Assembly: GCA_963930645.1 (NCBI GenBank)
Contig: OZ005662.1
Span: 2,609,436 to 2,673,435, forward strand
Source: Salticus scenicus
Taxonomy: Eukaryota; Arthropoda; Arachnida; Araneae; Salticidae
DNA length: 64,000 nt
Direction: 5' to 3'
Shown one piece after another: positions 54,361-64,000 of this stretch. Every line of letters starts with the position of its first letter. Within the stretch, counting starts at the first letter, position 1. The notes beneath the pieces were generated by a model. The model was not told the origin of the DNA, ran no database searches, and was given only the letters and a program-made list of their open reading frames with translations. Position numbers and translations under genes: made by a program.

Positions 54361-57198
54361 AGATTTTTTTTTTTTTTTTTTTACTCTTCTGCTCTTGCAT
54401 TCATTAATTCACATACAGTTTTTACCTTTGATGAAATCCCCAATATACATTAAAAATGAGAAGCATTGGGCTCTAAAATACTCTTAAAAAAAAAAAAAAA
54501 TACAGTGATGGATACAAATATTATCTCACAGCTCACACTCCCTTTCAAACTCAAATAATCAATTACATTAAATATTGGCACTGTTAAAAACAGGTCTAAT
54601 GAAATAAACAGATCTTACTGCTATTTCATCATTCATAATGGTCAGCAGCCATTTTGAATCTTTCAATAATGACATGAGTAAAAATCAGGATTGAAAGATA
54701 AACCACAGGTAAGTTTTGTATTATTTTATATACTAAATGTTACAAGTAAGAGAAAAAAATATACAGTATTGCTTTAACAAATTAAAAAAGAATTAGTATT
54801 CTATAAACATTTAAATAAGAATAATCACGGGAAAAAAATACTCACAGTTAGGCTTAGTAAATAAGGTGAAAGAAAAAAAACAATGTATATTAAGACTTAA
54901 AAATGATCTTATCTTATTAATTATTTTAATATTAGAATATTTTAATTGAAAATTAACTAGTATGATAATCAATACATATCTACTATAATGATTACACTGA
55001 ATTTGCAATGATTTTTAATAATATCTAGTATAAAATATCCTTCATGTTCAAAATACTTTTCATACAACTTAAGTATATTGCATAATTCTATACATGAAAC
55101 ATATACTGTAAAAATGTTAAAATAAATTATGTGTTATACTCTAACAATACTTTCTATTAAGAGTTTAACTTAAGTACTTAAATTATCTAACTACTTAATT
55201 TCTTTCATGTACTGTTTAAAAACATGACAAATGATGTAGAAATTTACTATGACCTTGTGTATATTAACAGAGAGGGAAAAAGAAAATACAAAATATCTTA
55301 AAAAGAATAAATTGATATTTAAAGCTTACTTTAAAGTTATTTTTCTGTATTTTACAATGTAAGCTTAGCAGTTATTGTTTGTTTTAAACCTAACAGACAA
55401 ATTTCTTTAAAGTTTAAGAACAATAATAACAAAAGATTGTAAAGAAAAAAATTAGGCCTTTGACGGTTGATTTTCAACCTGACACCTGGAGTCTCCTCCA
55501 TAGCTGCATTGTGTAGGGGTTTAGTTGTTTTCCAGGTGCCGGCCCCTTCCCTACACTAGGCTATGGATTCTTCGACTTCAGCTATAGTAAAATCCATAAG
55601 TGTGTTCATCTTTTATAGATTACTAATTTTTAAAATGAGGTCTTTTACCATGTAAGTAAAATTTATAATTATATTCTTACATGTACAGTAACTTGTCATA
55701 ATTCCTTATTAAAAAGTTTAAGTTATTTTTGTTAGTATTTTTTTTTTTTTTTTTCAAAAAGTTTACAAAACACTATCTTTATAAATAAATAAAAATATTT
55801 TTTTAACTAACATAATCAAAGTAGACATCAAATTAAATCTTATGAAATTCTCTTTAAAATGAGGAGTCCGAAATTTCTCTATCTCTTATAAAACATAATG
55901 TGTTTATTTAAGCTAAAAAATGCCCAATTTTCAAAATCAAAAGATATAAAATATTTTTAAGAGCATTTTATTATTTATTTCAAAAAGAGGAATGATTCCT
56001 GAATGTTTAAAACTAAAACACACTTGGCATGGGTTGATTTTACAAACAAAAAAATTTGTAAAGCATGTGTAGCACAAAATAGCCTGCCTTTAACTAATTC
56101 AATAAATATTAGAGATTATATTTTAAACAGGGCTTTGCACAGTACTTTTAAACCTTTCAATGCATAATTTTCTGCAAATTAACCTTTATTTATAGATACT
56201 GCATTAAAAATTAATTTAAATACAAGTGGTAGATGATAAATTTGCGATTTAGCTTACTTTTATCTGTTTACACTGTATTTCAATAAAACAACAATTCATA
56301 ATCTAAACGTAATCTGCTTCTTTTTTAATTTAATTTAACAGCATCCAGCTTCAAATACGTTAAGAAAATATGTAAAATTAATATTTACAAGAGGATTATT
56401 AAAGAGTAAACTTTTGACAAAATTGTTACATCATCATTCTTTTTTTTTTCTTTTCTAAAATAAAAAAGCCTTAATTAAATCAAATACAAAACTAATCTGT
56501 CTTTCTTTCCTTTTTAATTAACAAAAGATATATACATAATTAAACAGTTAAATATTTAAAATTATACATGTACAAGTAACAAGCAACATACTTAAGCATT
56601 TTATGAAAGTCCGTTTCTTAAATATCCTAATCTGAAAACACATGGACGAACCCATTTTTACAAAACAATTTATATAATTCAAACTTCACGCTACTAAAAT
56701 ATACATTACAAGCTTTAAAAATATGCAAGTATCACACTCAAAATTTTGTTAAATTTGAAATATTGACGTTCAGGTTGACATTTCCGTGGAATTGCCTTAT
56801 TACGAATCAACAGCTATATAATAAATTAATGTCAGGCACACTTAAGATTATATATGAAAGAAAAAGATATACAATCAACTTATTCAAAAAATACTTCTAT
56901 GTAGATTTTTCATTTTAAAATTTATAAATTTAATATATGTTTACAATAAATTTTGGTGAGTATTATATAATAAGACGATTAAAATATATATAGCAAATAA
57001 AAGTAGTCTTAAAGATACAATAATGAAGTTGCAGCAATCTTATAAACAATACACCCGCGAGATATTCATCAAACAAAATCTACTCAATTTCAAAGTATCC
57101 AAATCAAAAGAAAAGGAATAACTTGAAAAAATATAAATATGTTTTAAATGAATAATAAAATTTTTTTTCTCTCAAATCGCTCACACAAACAAAACAAA
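54361..57198. other. gene-free, AT-rich
   Basis: Mostly unbroken AT-rich sequence with a few homopolymers and no clear transposon ends except the hairpin at 55498-55568. It may hold untranslated exons or introns of the gene suggested at 57.2 kb. Confidence 0.5.
55498..55568. repeat. hairpin with TCCATAGCNTAGTGTAGGG arms
   Basis: TCCATAGCTGCATTGTGTAGGG on the left pairs, with small gaps, with CCCTACACTAGGCTATGGA on the right. The loop includes CCAGGTGCCGGCCCC. The GC content contrasts with the surrounding sequence. Confidence 0.6.
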
Positions 57199-57400
57199 CT
57201 ATCCATCCTTCCAAATACGTTTAGTTAAGCGTAGAGCCTCTATAATACAGGCCGACTTATCGTCCTCCATATTTGCCCCCATTTGGAACCGCGCTTCCCG
57301 ACTGGCGCGCTTATTGCTTTATTGGCGAGTTTGAATGAAGGTTTCTTTTCTCAGAGTTCAGCGCGATATTTAACACGGCATATATAATAGTTCTTTTCTT
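57199..57400 (-). promoter_or_regulatory. CpG-rich patch with a 27-codon frame
   Basis: A compact GC-rich zone (GGAACCGCGCTTCCCG, ACTGGCGCGCTTATTG) stands in AT-rich surroundings. On the minus strand an ATG at 57280-57282 in good context opens MGANMEDDKSACIIEALRLT, ending in TAG after 27 residues; GTGAGC, a good donor, lies just beyond at 57178-57183. It could be a promoter with a first exon or 5' leader of a minus-strand gene, or an upstream small open frame. The protein is not recognised. Confidence 0.35.
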
Positions 57401-57630
57401 AATTCGAGGCTGCACTTAATCGGTAGTGATTTCTGCAGTAGTGAATAACATTTCTTGTTCAATAATATGAGAAATGTTAAATTTTGCTTTGGTTCGTTTA
57501 ATTGTTAGATATAAAAATAATTTCATTTTCATCAAGATTTTATAACTTAATTTAATTGCAAAATAACTTTTAACAATTTATTTTAAAATTATATATAGAT
57601 GTTTATTGTTATTGTGCAAGTACTGTGTAA

Positions 57631-57633
<3 letters not shown>

Positions 57634-57664
<31 letters not shown>
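57634..57664. repeat. AT microsatellite
   Basis: About 15 AT units. Confidence 0.85.
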
Positions 57665-57667
<3 letters not shown>

Positions 57668-57713
57668 CAACACTTTCATTAGTATAGATGCAGAAATAAA
57701 GAACGAAAATAAA

Positions 57714-58455
57714 CTAGTATGTTGTGGCCACCACATGAATTTCTTCTATATTTTCCTACACTAATTCACTCAGTAAAAATAATTTATTAAAATTTTTATT
57801 TAAAAAAAATTATCTTCCATGATAATGCAGACGATTTCCATATTAGAGAAGTAGTATAACACTAAATATCCAAAAGAAAGTCAATTTTATTGTCAATATT
57901 ACATTTAAAAAAAATTTTATTATTTTTATTTTTTTGTTAAAAATGAAGAAAATCGATAACTTTATTTTAAATTATCGCAGATCGATGGTTCAACCATTCG
58001 TTTTAAAGGTATTGGCAAGCTCTTTTGAACGATACCCATCATGAAAAAAAAAAAAATCCACAGATGTTGGCACAAAATTGACTTTCTCTTAACATTTAGT
58101 TTTATACATCTCCTCCGAGACGAAAGCGCTCAAAGCTGGTAGATGGAAGGTGCCGAGTTCGATCCCAGGTCACGCTCATTCACCTAGTCGTTCGGAGTTT
58201 TCCGTGGTTTCCTCCGAAACTCGAGTAAATACGAACTAGGACCCCTTAGAAAGACCCCCATAGAGGGCATTTCCCCTACAGGCCTAGGACACATGCGGAG
58301 ACAATCGGTCTTAAATCCTCCAACCAACCAACCAACCTCCGAGACGCAAACCGTCTGCATTCCCCATGGAAAACAATTTTAGCAAATAATTTGCGCTGCG
58401 TGAATTTTTTCAGTAAAATATAGAAGAAAGTTTTGTGGTGGCCACGGCATGCTAG
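57714..58455. mobile_element. CTAGYATG-family DNA transposon, complete copy
   Basis: The left end CTAGTATGTTGTGGCCACCA and the complement of the right end, CTAGCATGCCGTGGCCACCA, pair over at least 41 bases, into CTTTCTTCTATATTTT. Each end contains the palindrome GTGGCCAC. Without the nested SINE it measures about 518 bp. Non-coding. This copy defines the family; partial copies lie at 9557, 13254, 21960, 28055 and 41734. The target duplication is not clear, because the similarity of the ends may extend beyond CTAG. Confidence 0.75.
58123..58335 (+). mobile_element. tRNA-derived SINE with 11-bp target duplication
   Basis: CCTCCGAGACG precedes (58112-58122) and follows (58336-58346) a 213-bp unit. 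The head has a B-box-like GAGTTCGATCCCAGG, as in tRNA genes and RNA polymerase III SINEs. The body has GGAGTTTTCCGTGGTTTCC and GAAACTCGAG, and the tail is a short CCAA repeat. An older relative is at 21630-21770. It is inserted in the CTAGYATG element and is therefore younger. Confidence 0.85.
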
Positions 58456-58683
58456 CTTGTTTTATAATTTAAAATTCAATTATGGTTAATTTAGCCCTTT
58501 TCTTCATATATGTATAATAGGTATGTGAGTATGTATGTATGTGTATAAAAAATTTACAAATCAAAATCAGTCTCCTACAGATTTCAGTTTCATATACTAT
58601 AACTAAATTTTACGAAGAATAATAGCTCCTTTCCAAAGTTTCTGTGGAGTTTTTTTTACTTACTTTTTCTTTATATATATATA

Positions 58684-59560
58684 CTAGCAGGCTTCGCCCG
58701 CTTCGCTGGACCCTATTTTTAAATGAATCACTATAATTACTGAATTCTCAATTTTTATTTTTTTGCCCCACCACTCTCCCCCCCCTTCCCAATAATTTTA
58801 AAAATTCGAAAGTATCCGCAATCGATTTGTAAGTATCGAAAACCTCTATGTACCAATTTTGAATTATCTAACTCTATTTTTTTTTGCCCCTCCGCCCCCC
58901 CCCTCCCGTCCCTCCTAATAACGTTACACTTTCGGAAATATCCCCATTTGACTTGCAGGCCTCTAAAACCAATCTGTACTAAATTTGAACGGCCTAACTG
59001 CATTTCTAATTCTTTTTGCCCATAGCACCCCCCCCTTACCGCCCCTCCGAATAATTTTACAAATTCAAAAATATCCGCATTCGATTTTAAGTATCGAAAA
59101 CCATTTGTGTACCAATTTTGAACGATCTAACTCTATTTTTATTTTATTGCCCCCCCCCCTCATCCCCTCCCCCTTCTCGCCCCTCCTAATAACTTTACAC
59201 TTTCGAAAATATCCTCATTCGACTTGCAGGCCTTTAAAACCTATCTGTACCAATTTTGAATGCCCTAACTGTATTTCTATTTTTTTTTGCCCATAGCCCC
59301 CCCCCCTTACCGCACCTCCTGATAATTTTACAAATTCGAAAATATCCGCAATCGATTTGTAAGTATCGAAAACCTCTATATACCAAATTTGAAGGATATT
59401 TTTTATTTTTTTTGCCCCCCCCCCCTCTCTCCTCCTAATAACTTTACACTTTCGAAAATATCCCCATTCGACTTGCAGGCTATTGAAACCTATCTGTACC
59501 AATTTTGAAAGGCCTAACTGTATTTCTAATTGTTTTTGCCCCTGCTGCCCCACATGAGGG
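58684..59560 (-). mobile_element. Helitron-like element, 3' end at 58684, A/B array
   Basis: On the minus strand it ends in CCAGCGAAGCGGGCGAAGCC followed by TGCTAG then T: a hairpin and CTAG, the Helitron 3' form. Behind it is an array of alternating units, A (ATATCCGCAATCGATTTGTA) and B (ATATCCCCATTCGACTTGCA), at 58816, 58939, 59075, 59210, 59346 and 59460. Each unit shares CCAATTTTGAA and ends in a C-run preceded by TTTTTTGCCC. The A-B pair repeats every 250-271 bp. Several open frames across the array on both strands reflect its periodicity only. Confidence 0.6.
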
Positions 59561-59640
59561 CTGAATTTTTAAAATTCCAGAAATTGGTTTTTAGATATTT
59601 GTATTAGATATATTTTATAGCAAAAATTTCCCGTATATCT

Positions 59641-59673
<33 letters not shown>

Positions 59674-59940
59674 AGATATATAGGATTATGCGAAATCGCG
59701 TTTTACGCATGTGAAATCCCGTTTCGCCCCCCCCCCCCCCGCCCCCTCTTCGGGACCGAATTTCGAAAATTCTAGAAATTGGTTTTTAGACATTTATATT
59801 AGCTATATTTTAAAGCAAAAATTTTACGGATATCTGTTTTTTTGTTTGAGATATGAAGGATTTTTTGAATTCACGTTTTGCCCCCCTCCCCCCCTCCCTT
59901 TGGGGGCGAATTTTTTCAATTTTTTTTTTTCCTAAACCTT
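59545..59940. repeat. two tandem units of about 190 bp
   Basis: AAATTSNAGAAATTGGTTTTTAGA, a TATATTTTAWAGCAAAAATTT segment and a GATATCTGTTTTTTT segment occur at about 59571-59660 and 59768-59845, each followed by a long C-run. They probably extend the Helitron array with a different unit type. Confidence 0.6.
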
Positions 59941-60124
59941 CAGGGCCAATTTTAACAGATCCAAAATTTCCTTCTATAACTTAATATTAATATCCCTTAA
60001 ATAAAAGCCCATTTACAACTGTATTCCTTTTTCAAGATCAATTAATTTTACTTTGCCTTTGACCAAAACTAATTAGTGTTCACCATTTATAAGTGAGAGG
60101 TTAAACACTATATCTTCAGCTATG

Positions 60125-60311
60125 CAGTGGCGGATTTATGGGGGAGGGGGCTAAGAGGCTGAAGCCCACCCCCTCCAAAAAAAAGCACTAACATTCCCAA
60201 CTGAATGTTACAATTGTAAATTTTTCATTGATCTGGATTAATATCTTGAAAACTCTTAGCCACCCCCCCCCCCCAAAAAAAAAAAAAAGTTAAGTTCTGG
60301 ATGCGCCACTG
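60125..60311. mobile_element. 187-bp hAT MITE, intact
   Basis: CAGTGGCGGAT starts it and the complement of its end reads CAGTGGCGCAT. CAGCTATG at 60117-60124 and 60312-60319 is a perfect 8-bp target duplication. Ends of CAGTGGCG type with 8-bp duplication identify a hAT MITE. The interior has two C-runs and a TTACAATTGTAAA palindrome. An older copy lies at 11190-11379. Confidence 0.88.
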
Positions 60312-60558
60312 CAGCTATGTGATCAAAACGTAAATTCCTATAATCCAAATGTTATTTATAGATTTTGTGGCCTGAATAGGATTTTCTGAACAACCTTAAT
60401 TAAAAGGCTACTTCTTTTTAAGGGCTAATATTTTATGGCAGGTGGCTCCCTTACTATGGTGCACGTGAAGGTGTTAAGGTCAACTGACTACACGAGGGTC
60501 CTCTCCCTGTAATAACTTTAGGATGGTTTTATTGTATAAATATATATATATTAAAGTT

Positions 60559-60560
<2 letters not shown>

Positions 60561-60602
<42 letters not shown>
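60561..60602. repeat. TA microsatellite
   Basis: About 20 TA units. Confidence 0.9.
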
Positions 60603-60604
<2 letters not shown>

Positions 60605-60967
60605 CTGTCTTCTACAGATTTCAGTTGATTTGCTAATTATATCTTTACAGAAAAATATAGAATAGTGTTCCTAATTAACAAATGACTTTTTTTAAGAATT
60701 AATTTGAACATTCACTGATTTTTTTTTTTTTTTTTTAATGTAATTCTTGTCTATAATGTTTAAGTCTCTCAGTATCTTTATTTATGCAAGATTTTAATTT
60801 CGTATTACATTTACTGTTATTTTAAATATTTTTTAATGCCAATGTTCACTTAGTCAATCTCACACATTTATTGTAGATTGTAACATGCAAAAGTGTTTCA
60901 TAATTTATGAATATAATTGATTTTTTTTTTCTTTATTATATTTGTCTTGAGTGCATATGAATATATA

Positions 60968-61411
60968 CAGAGCCTGATTAAGACCTGCTGTGGCCCAAGG
61001 CCCAGGACAATTTTCGTGCCCCCTCCCCCCAAACAAATTAAAGCTTATTATTATTATTATTATTTTATTTTTTTCAAAAAGTTAAGAAAATTTCACAAAG
61101 TTAAGAAAATGTAACTGGATACAAACCTGGGGTGTAGGTTCAGTGGGTTCAGTGTTGCATTAGAGCTAGGAAACAGGAAATTGGTGACGATTTGGTATCT
61201 ACCCCTAGGTGTGGTCTGTAGGCATGCCATATAACTTTTGATCCTCCTCCTCGGAGATTAGATTTCAACTAAAGATTATTATCATTAGCTAACTTTCAAT
61301 TAATTTTTTAAAGAAAATCTTTGCCAAAAATAGCATTTAAAAAATTTTAAAGTTATTTTGGTGCGCCTAAATAGAGGTGCCCTAGATGGCCTGTGCGATA
61401 ATCAGGCCCTG
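60968..61411. mobile_element. 444-bp hAT MITE, CAGRGCCTGATTA ends
   Basis: CAGAGCCTGATTAAGAC on the left and CAGGGCCTGATTATCGC as complement of the right. AATATATA, 8 bp, is present at 60960-60967 and 61412-61419. It is inserted in copy 1 of the tandem duplication; the corresponding point in copy 2 is uninterrupted. Confidence 0.85.
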
Positions 61412-61789
61412 AATATATATAAGTAAATTCTTCATTTTGACTTTTTAAATGTTTGAACTACAGCTAAGTAATGGAAAGTTTTTTACAATTTCTCTTTATT
61501 TTAAACAAATAACATTCAGTCAGTGCCAGACTTACTTTTACTATAACAACATTGTGCAATATGAAAAATGTTTTATAATTAATAATTAAAAACATATTTT
61601 TTATTTCTTGTCTTTAAATAACATCACTCATTCTTCGATTTACTCTTCTTTTCACTATAATTTTATTTTACTCTATTATGGATTTGCATTACTCAAATGT
61701 AAGTTCTCATAATTAAATTCTTTTATAATTTTATCCAGTAACCTCAGAAAGTATTTCATCCTACTTTACTCCAGGTGAATGATGTTATA

Positions 61790-61918
61790 ATCAAAGTTCT
61801 CACAAAGGGAAATTTGAATACCATTTTTTACCTCTATTTATTTTTAGAATTGGCTAGTCATTGATATATATTTTTAAAAAAAATTCTTGTATCCAAATTT
61901 GTATTTGTGAGAACCCTG
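61790..61918. mobile_element. 129-bp MITE
   Basis: The inverted ends centre on AGTTCTCACAAA (left) and TTTGTGAGAAC (right), with an AAATTTG segment further in on both sides. GTTATA flanks it (61784-61789, 61919-61924). Copy 2 of the duplication lacks it. Confidence 0.65.
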
Positions 61919-62032
61919 GTTATATTAGGTTTCTAAAAGTAATATTCTATATGTGCTAATAAAATGAAAATAAATCCAGTAATATATACTTTTAATCATT
62001 AGTTAAAAAAGAGTAATACTGACCCCCCCCCT

Positions 62033-62053
62033 CACACACACACACACACACAC
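62033..62053. repeat. CA microsatellite
   Basis: About 10 CA units after a C run. Confidence 0.9.
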
Positions 62054-62231
62054 TTAGTTGTGAGTCTATATGCACTCATTGTTTCAAAAGATGCAAATAC
62101 CAGACAAATAAAAATACATATATTTTATTTATTTCATTTCACAAATTATTTACACTGTTGGAGAAATCTAGATGCTTATAATGTTTAATCAGATGCAACA
62201 AAGGCTTGCAAAATAATAATAATAATATATA

Positions 62232-62258
62232 CAGTACCTGGCCAAATTATTAGACCAA
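62232..62258. repeat. solo Tc1-like end
   Basis: CAGTACCTGGCCAAATTATT preceded by TA has the form of Tc1-like terminal repeats (CAGT..TGGCCAAA-TTATTAGAC). No inverted partner is found within the window. It lies at the join between the two duplicated segments. Confidence 0.4.
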
Positions 62259-62299
62259 AGAAAATATTTAAAGATTTTTGAAATTTTTCTTATATTTGC

Positions 62300-63165
62300 T
62301 TTTATTTAAATATTTTTAAGTGTCATATTCATTCAATTACTCTCACATTTACTATAACCTGTAACATGGGAAAGTGTTTCATAATTTATGAATGATGCAT
62401 GATTATTATTCACTATAATAATTTTTCTTTACTCTAACATAGATTTTGAGTACATATGAATATACACAAGTTAATTCTCCATTTTCACTTTCCAAAAGTT
62501 TCAATTACAACTATATTCCAAATCATTTTTATAATTTGTCAATGATACATTATTTTAATTTTTCAATAACACCCAGTCAGTCATTATCTGACTTACTTTT
62601 ACTATAACTTATGTAATATTGAAAAGTGTTTCATAATAATGGACTTAAGCATATTATTTCTTTCTTGTTTTTTTTTAATAAAACCACTCAATCATTTTCT
62701 GATTCATTATAATTCTATCCTGTAACATATAACAATATAATAATTTAAAAGTTATAATGTTTGCATTTTATTCTATTATGGATTTGTGATCTAACGTACT
62801 ACTTCTTTTATAATTCTATTCAGTAACCTGGTGAAATATTTCATCCCATTTTATTTCACGTGAACGATGGTGTTGTAATAGGTGTCTAAATGTAATAGCA
62901 TTTATAGACTAATAAAATGAAAATAACACCCAGTAACATAAAATTAATCCTTAGAATAAAATAAATAAATAAAACGATCATTTCTATTTATCAAATTATG
63001 AACCTATATTCTTGTACTGTTTCAAAAGATGCGAATAATACGAGAAAAATAAAATACAAATATTTTATTTATTTCGTTTCACAAAATGTTTACATTGCTG
63101 GAGAAATCTATATATGCTTATATTGTTTTATCAAATACAACAAAGGCCTTGCAAAATAGGATGTA
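62300..63165. repeat. duplicated segment, copy 2
   Basis: This is the second, uninterrupted copy of the segment at 60790-62225. It shares the same landmarks with a roughly 80% impression of identity judged by eye. It ends near GCAACAAAGGCCTTGCAAAATA. Confidence 0.75.
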
Positions 63166-63293
63166 ATATAATTACATATTCACAACACTTTTACAAATTG
63201 AATTGATATTAAACAAAGTAAAAAATGCATATCTGGAAAATACAAGATGCAGGAAGGTTCATCACTCTGATATGTAATGCTCTGTCTATCAAC

Positions 63294-63455
63294 CTAAAAA
63301 GATGCAATTTGCTTTTCAGACAAAAATGAAGATAGCCCCCTGTCTTTTTCTTGTATTGCATCTTTTTCTTTTAATATCTTTTAAATTTTTACGATAGCAT
63401 TTTCTAATGCTGCAATTTTCTTTTTCAGAATTTTGTTATATTCTTCATAACATTC
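63294..63455 (-). pseudogene. coiled-coil exon of THAP/P-element type with stops
   Basis: After a good acceptor (TTTTTTATAG, ending at 63456) a minus-strand frame reads ECYEEYNKILKKKIAALENA, then IVKI and a TAA. Beyond the stop the same frame continues KILKEKDAIQEKDRGLSSFL and SEKQIASF to a TAG at 63294-63296. Charged heptad sequence followed by an LSSFLS..QIASF-like motif is the style of the region between the THAP domain and the catalytic part in P-element-like transposases and their domesticated relatives. Either this is a decayed copy, or the exon ends at the weak donor ATC|GTAAAA before the stop. Upstream exons would lie outside the window. Confidence 0.4.
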
Positions 63456-64000
63456 CTATAAAAAAAAATAATAATAATTAACCAATAATTTCAGTCTATG
63501 ATAACTAATTTTTCAAATATTTAAGTACATAAAATGATACAGTAAGAATAATTTTGATGACCTTTCGAAGAAGAAATAAATGAACACAATTATGCATCTC
63601 TTATCCTGTATAATCTAATGTCACTGAAAATAACAAAAATATCCTAAATAATCTGTTATGATGTTTACATTACTTCCTTTTATCCTACAATGCGATAAAC
63701 ATATCATATGGTAAGGTATAAGCTCAAAGGCACTGTATTTGAACATTTCTAGTCTATTTCAATAGTAGTTCTAAAAGAACTTTTATTTAACAAAAATTTC
63801 TGTGTGAGGAACCTTCTCCATCCTCCTCTCTCTTTTGTTAACCCCCCCCCCTTTTGTCTGCAGCCTTACCTTCAATAAATAGCACATTTGCTAAAAATAT
63901 TTAAGAAAATCACAGTGCGAACTAGGAGACAATCAAGTTAAAATTGTAAAAAAAAAAAGACAAACTAATTTATAACATTGTGTAAAATCCAGGCCCGTAC
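63456..64000. other. AT-rich, no gene seen
   Basis: AT-rich sequence, with C/T-rich CCTCTCTCTTTTGTTAAC and a C run at 63842-63851. No exon or repeat boundary is supported. Confidence 0.5.

Larger units (their letters stand above)
60790..62225. repeat. duplicated segment, copy 1
   Basis: This segment is paired with 62300-63165. Shared landmarks in order are: AAGTGTTTCATAATTTATGAAT; TGAGTGCATATGAATATAT; CAGTCAGTGCCAGACTTACTTTTACTATAAC; TTTTACTCTATTATGGATTTG; AGTATTTCATCCTACTTTA; GCTAATAAAATGAAAATAA; and GGAGAAATCTAGATGCTTAT with GCAACAAAGGC. Copy 1 contains two MITEs absent from copy 2, so the insertions came after the duplication. Confidence 0.75.

Noticed and set aside
58123..58200. tRNA gene
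   Set aside because: A B-box is present, but no cloverleaf with acceptor stem can be formed; with tail and target duplication it is a SINE.
58755..59553. Five open frames with similar proteins (e.g. SKLVQIGF repeats)
   Set aside because: Their similarity simply reflects the A/B tandem units; the C-runs give proline- or glycine-rich nonsense.

Overview
The window looks like nuclear DNA from an arthropod, most likely an arachnid such as a spider. It is strongly AT-rich, with long gene-free stretches, very long A/T and G/C homopolymers and TA microsatellites. It carries DD34D mariner, hAT, Helitron and Ty1/copia relics, a tRNA-derived SINE, and genes of the THAP and C2H2 zinc-finger types. The organism call is an inference; no marker in the window fixes the species. 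There is no sign of bacterial operons, rRNA, genuine tRNA genes or CRISPR.

Layout. 1-13 kb: AT-rich sequence with a few CpG-rich patches (1.3, 6.3-6.6, 7.0-7.7 kb), one possible first exon on the minus strand (8.24-8.39 kb), several short inverted-repeat elements, and a Helitron-like block (3' end at 10979) that includes a 150-bp-period tandem array. 13.8-26.2 kb: a decayed Ty1/copia element carrying a Russian-doll stack of insertions. A mariner sits in its reverse transcriptase with TA duplication, a hAT sits in the mariner transposase with an imperfect 8-bp duplication, and an unclassified element with AACGTT-rich terminal repeats sits in the hAT. That last element holds a 760-bp palindrome with a hammerhead-ribozyme-like core, a Tc1/mariner-type MITE and a SINE relic. 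27.7-31.4 kb: a hAT-like element containing a pogo-like MITE and a second hammerhead-like core. 33.4-36.7 kb: a 3.3-kb foldback element whose two 1.5-kb arms are mirror-image arrays of G-rich (left) and C-rich (right) repeats. 36.7-39.2 kb: a MITE, then a C2H2 zinc-finger gene (12 intact fingers) whose 3' finger array is decayed and split by a 290-bp insertion bearing a third hammerhead-like core and a 13-bp target duplication. 41.7-50.4 kb: repeat-derived sequence around one small plus-strand exon of a possible SWIM-family gene (45.3 kb). 52.3-54.2 kb: a minus-strand gene with a THAP domain, a coiled coil and at least three phase-compatible exons, behind a CpG-rich promoter. 57.2-60.3 kb: a CpG patch, a MITE interrupted by a SINE, a second Helitron end with A/B dimer arrays, and a hAT MITE. 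60.8-63.2 kb: a tandem duplication of about 1 kb with later MITE insertions in only one copy. 63.3 kb: a coiled-coil exon of P-element/THAP character with in-frame stops.

Host genes are few: the THAP gene, the zinc-finger ORF, and perhaps the exons at 45.3 and 8.3 kb. The rest is largely a stratified record of transposition. Nested insertions with visible target duplications allow relative dating. The least ordinary items are the three hammerhead-like cores, two of them between inverted arms, and the foldback element with polarised G/C tracts.
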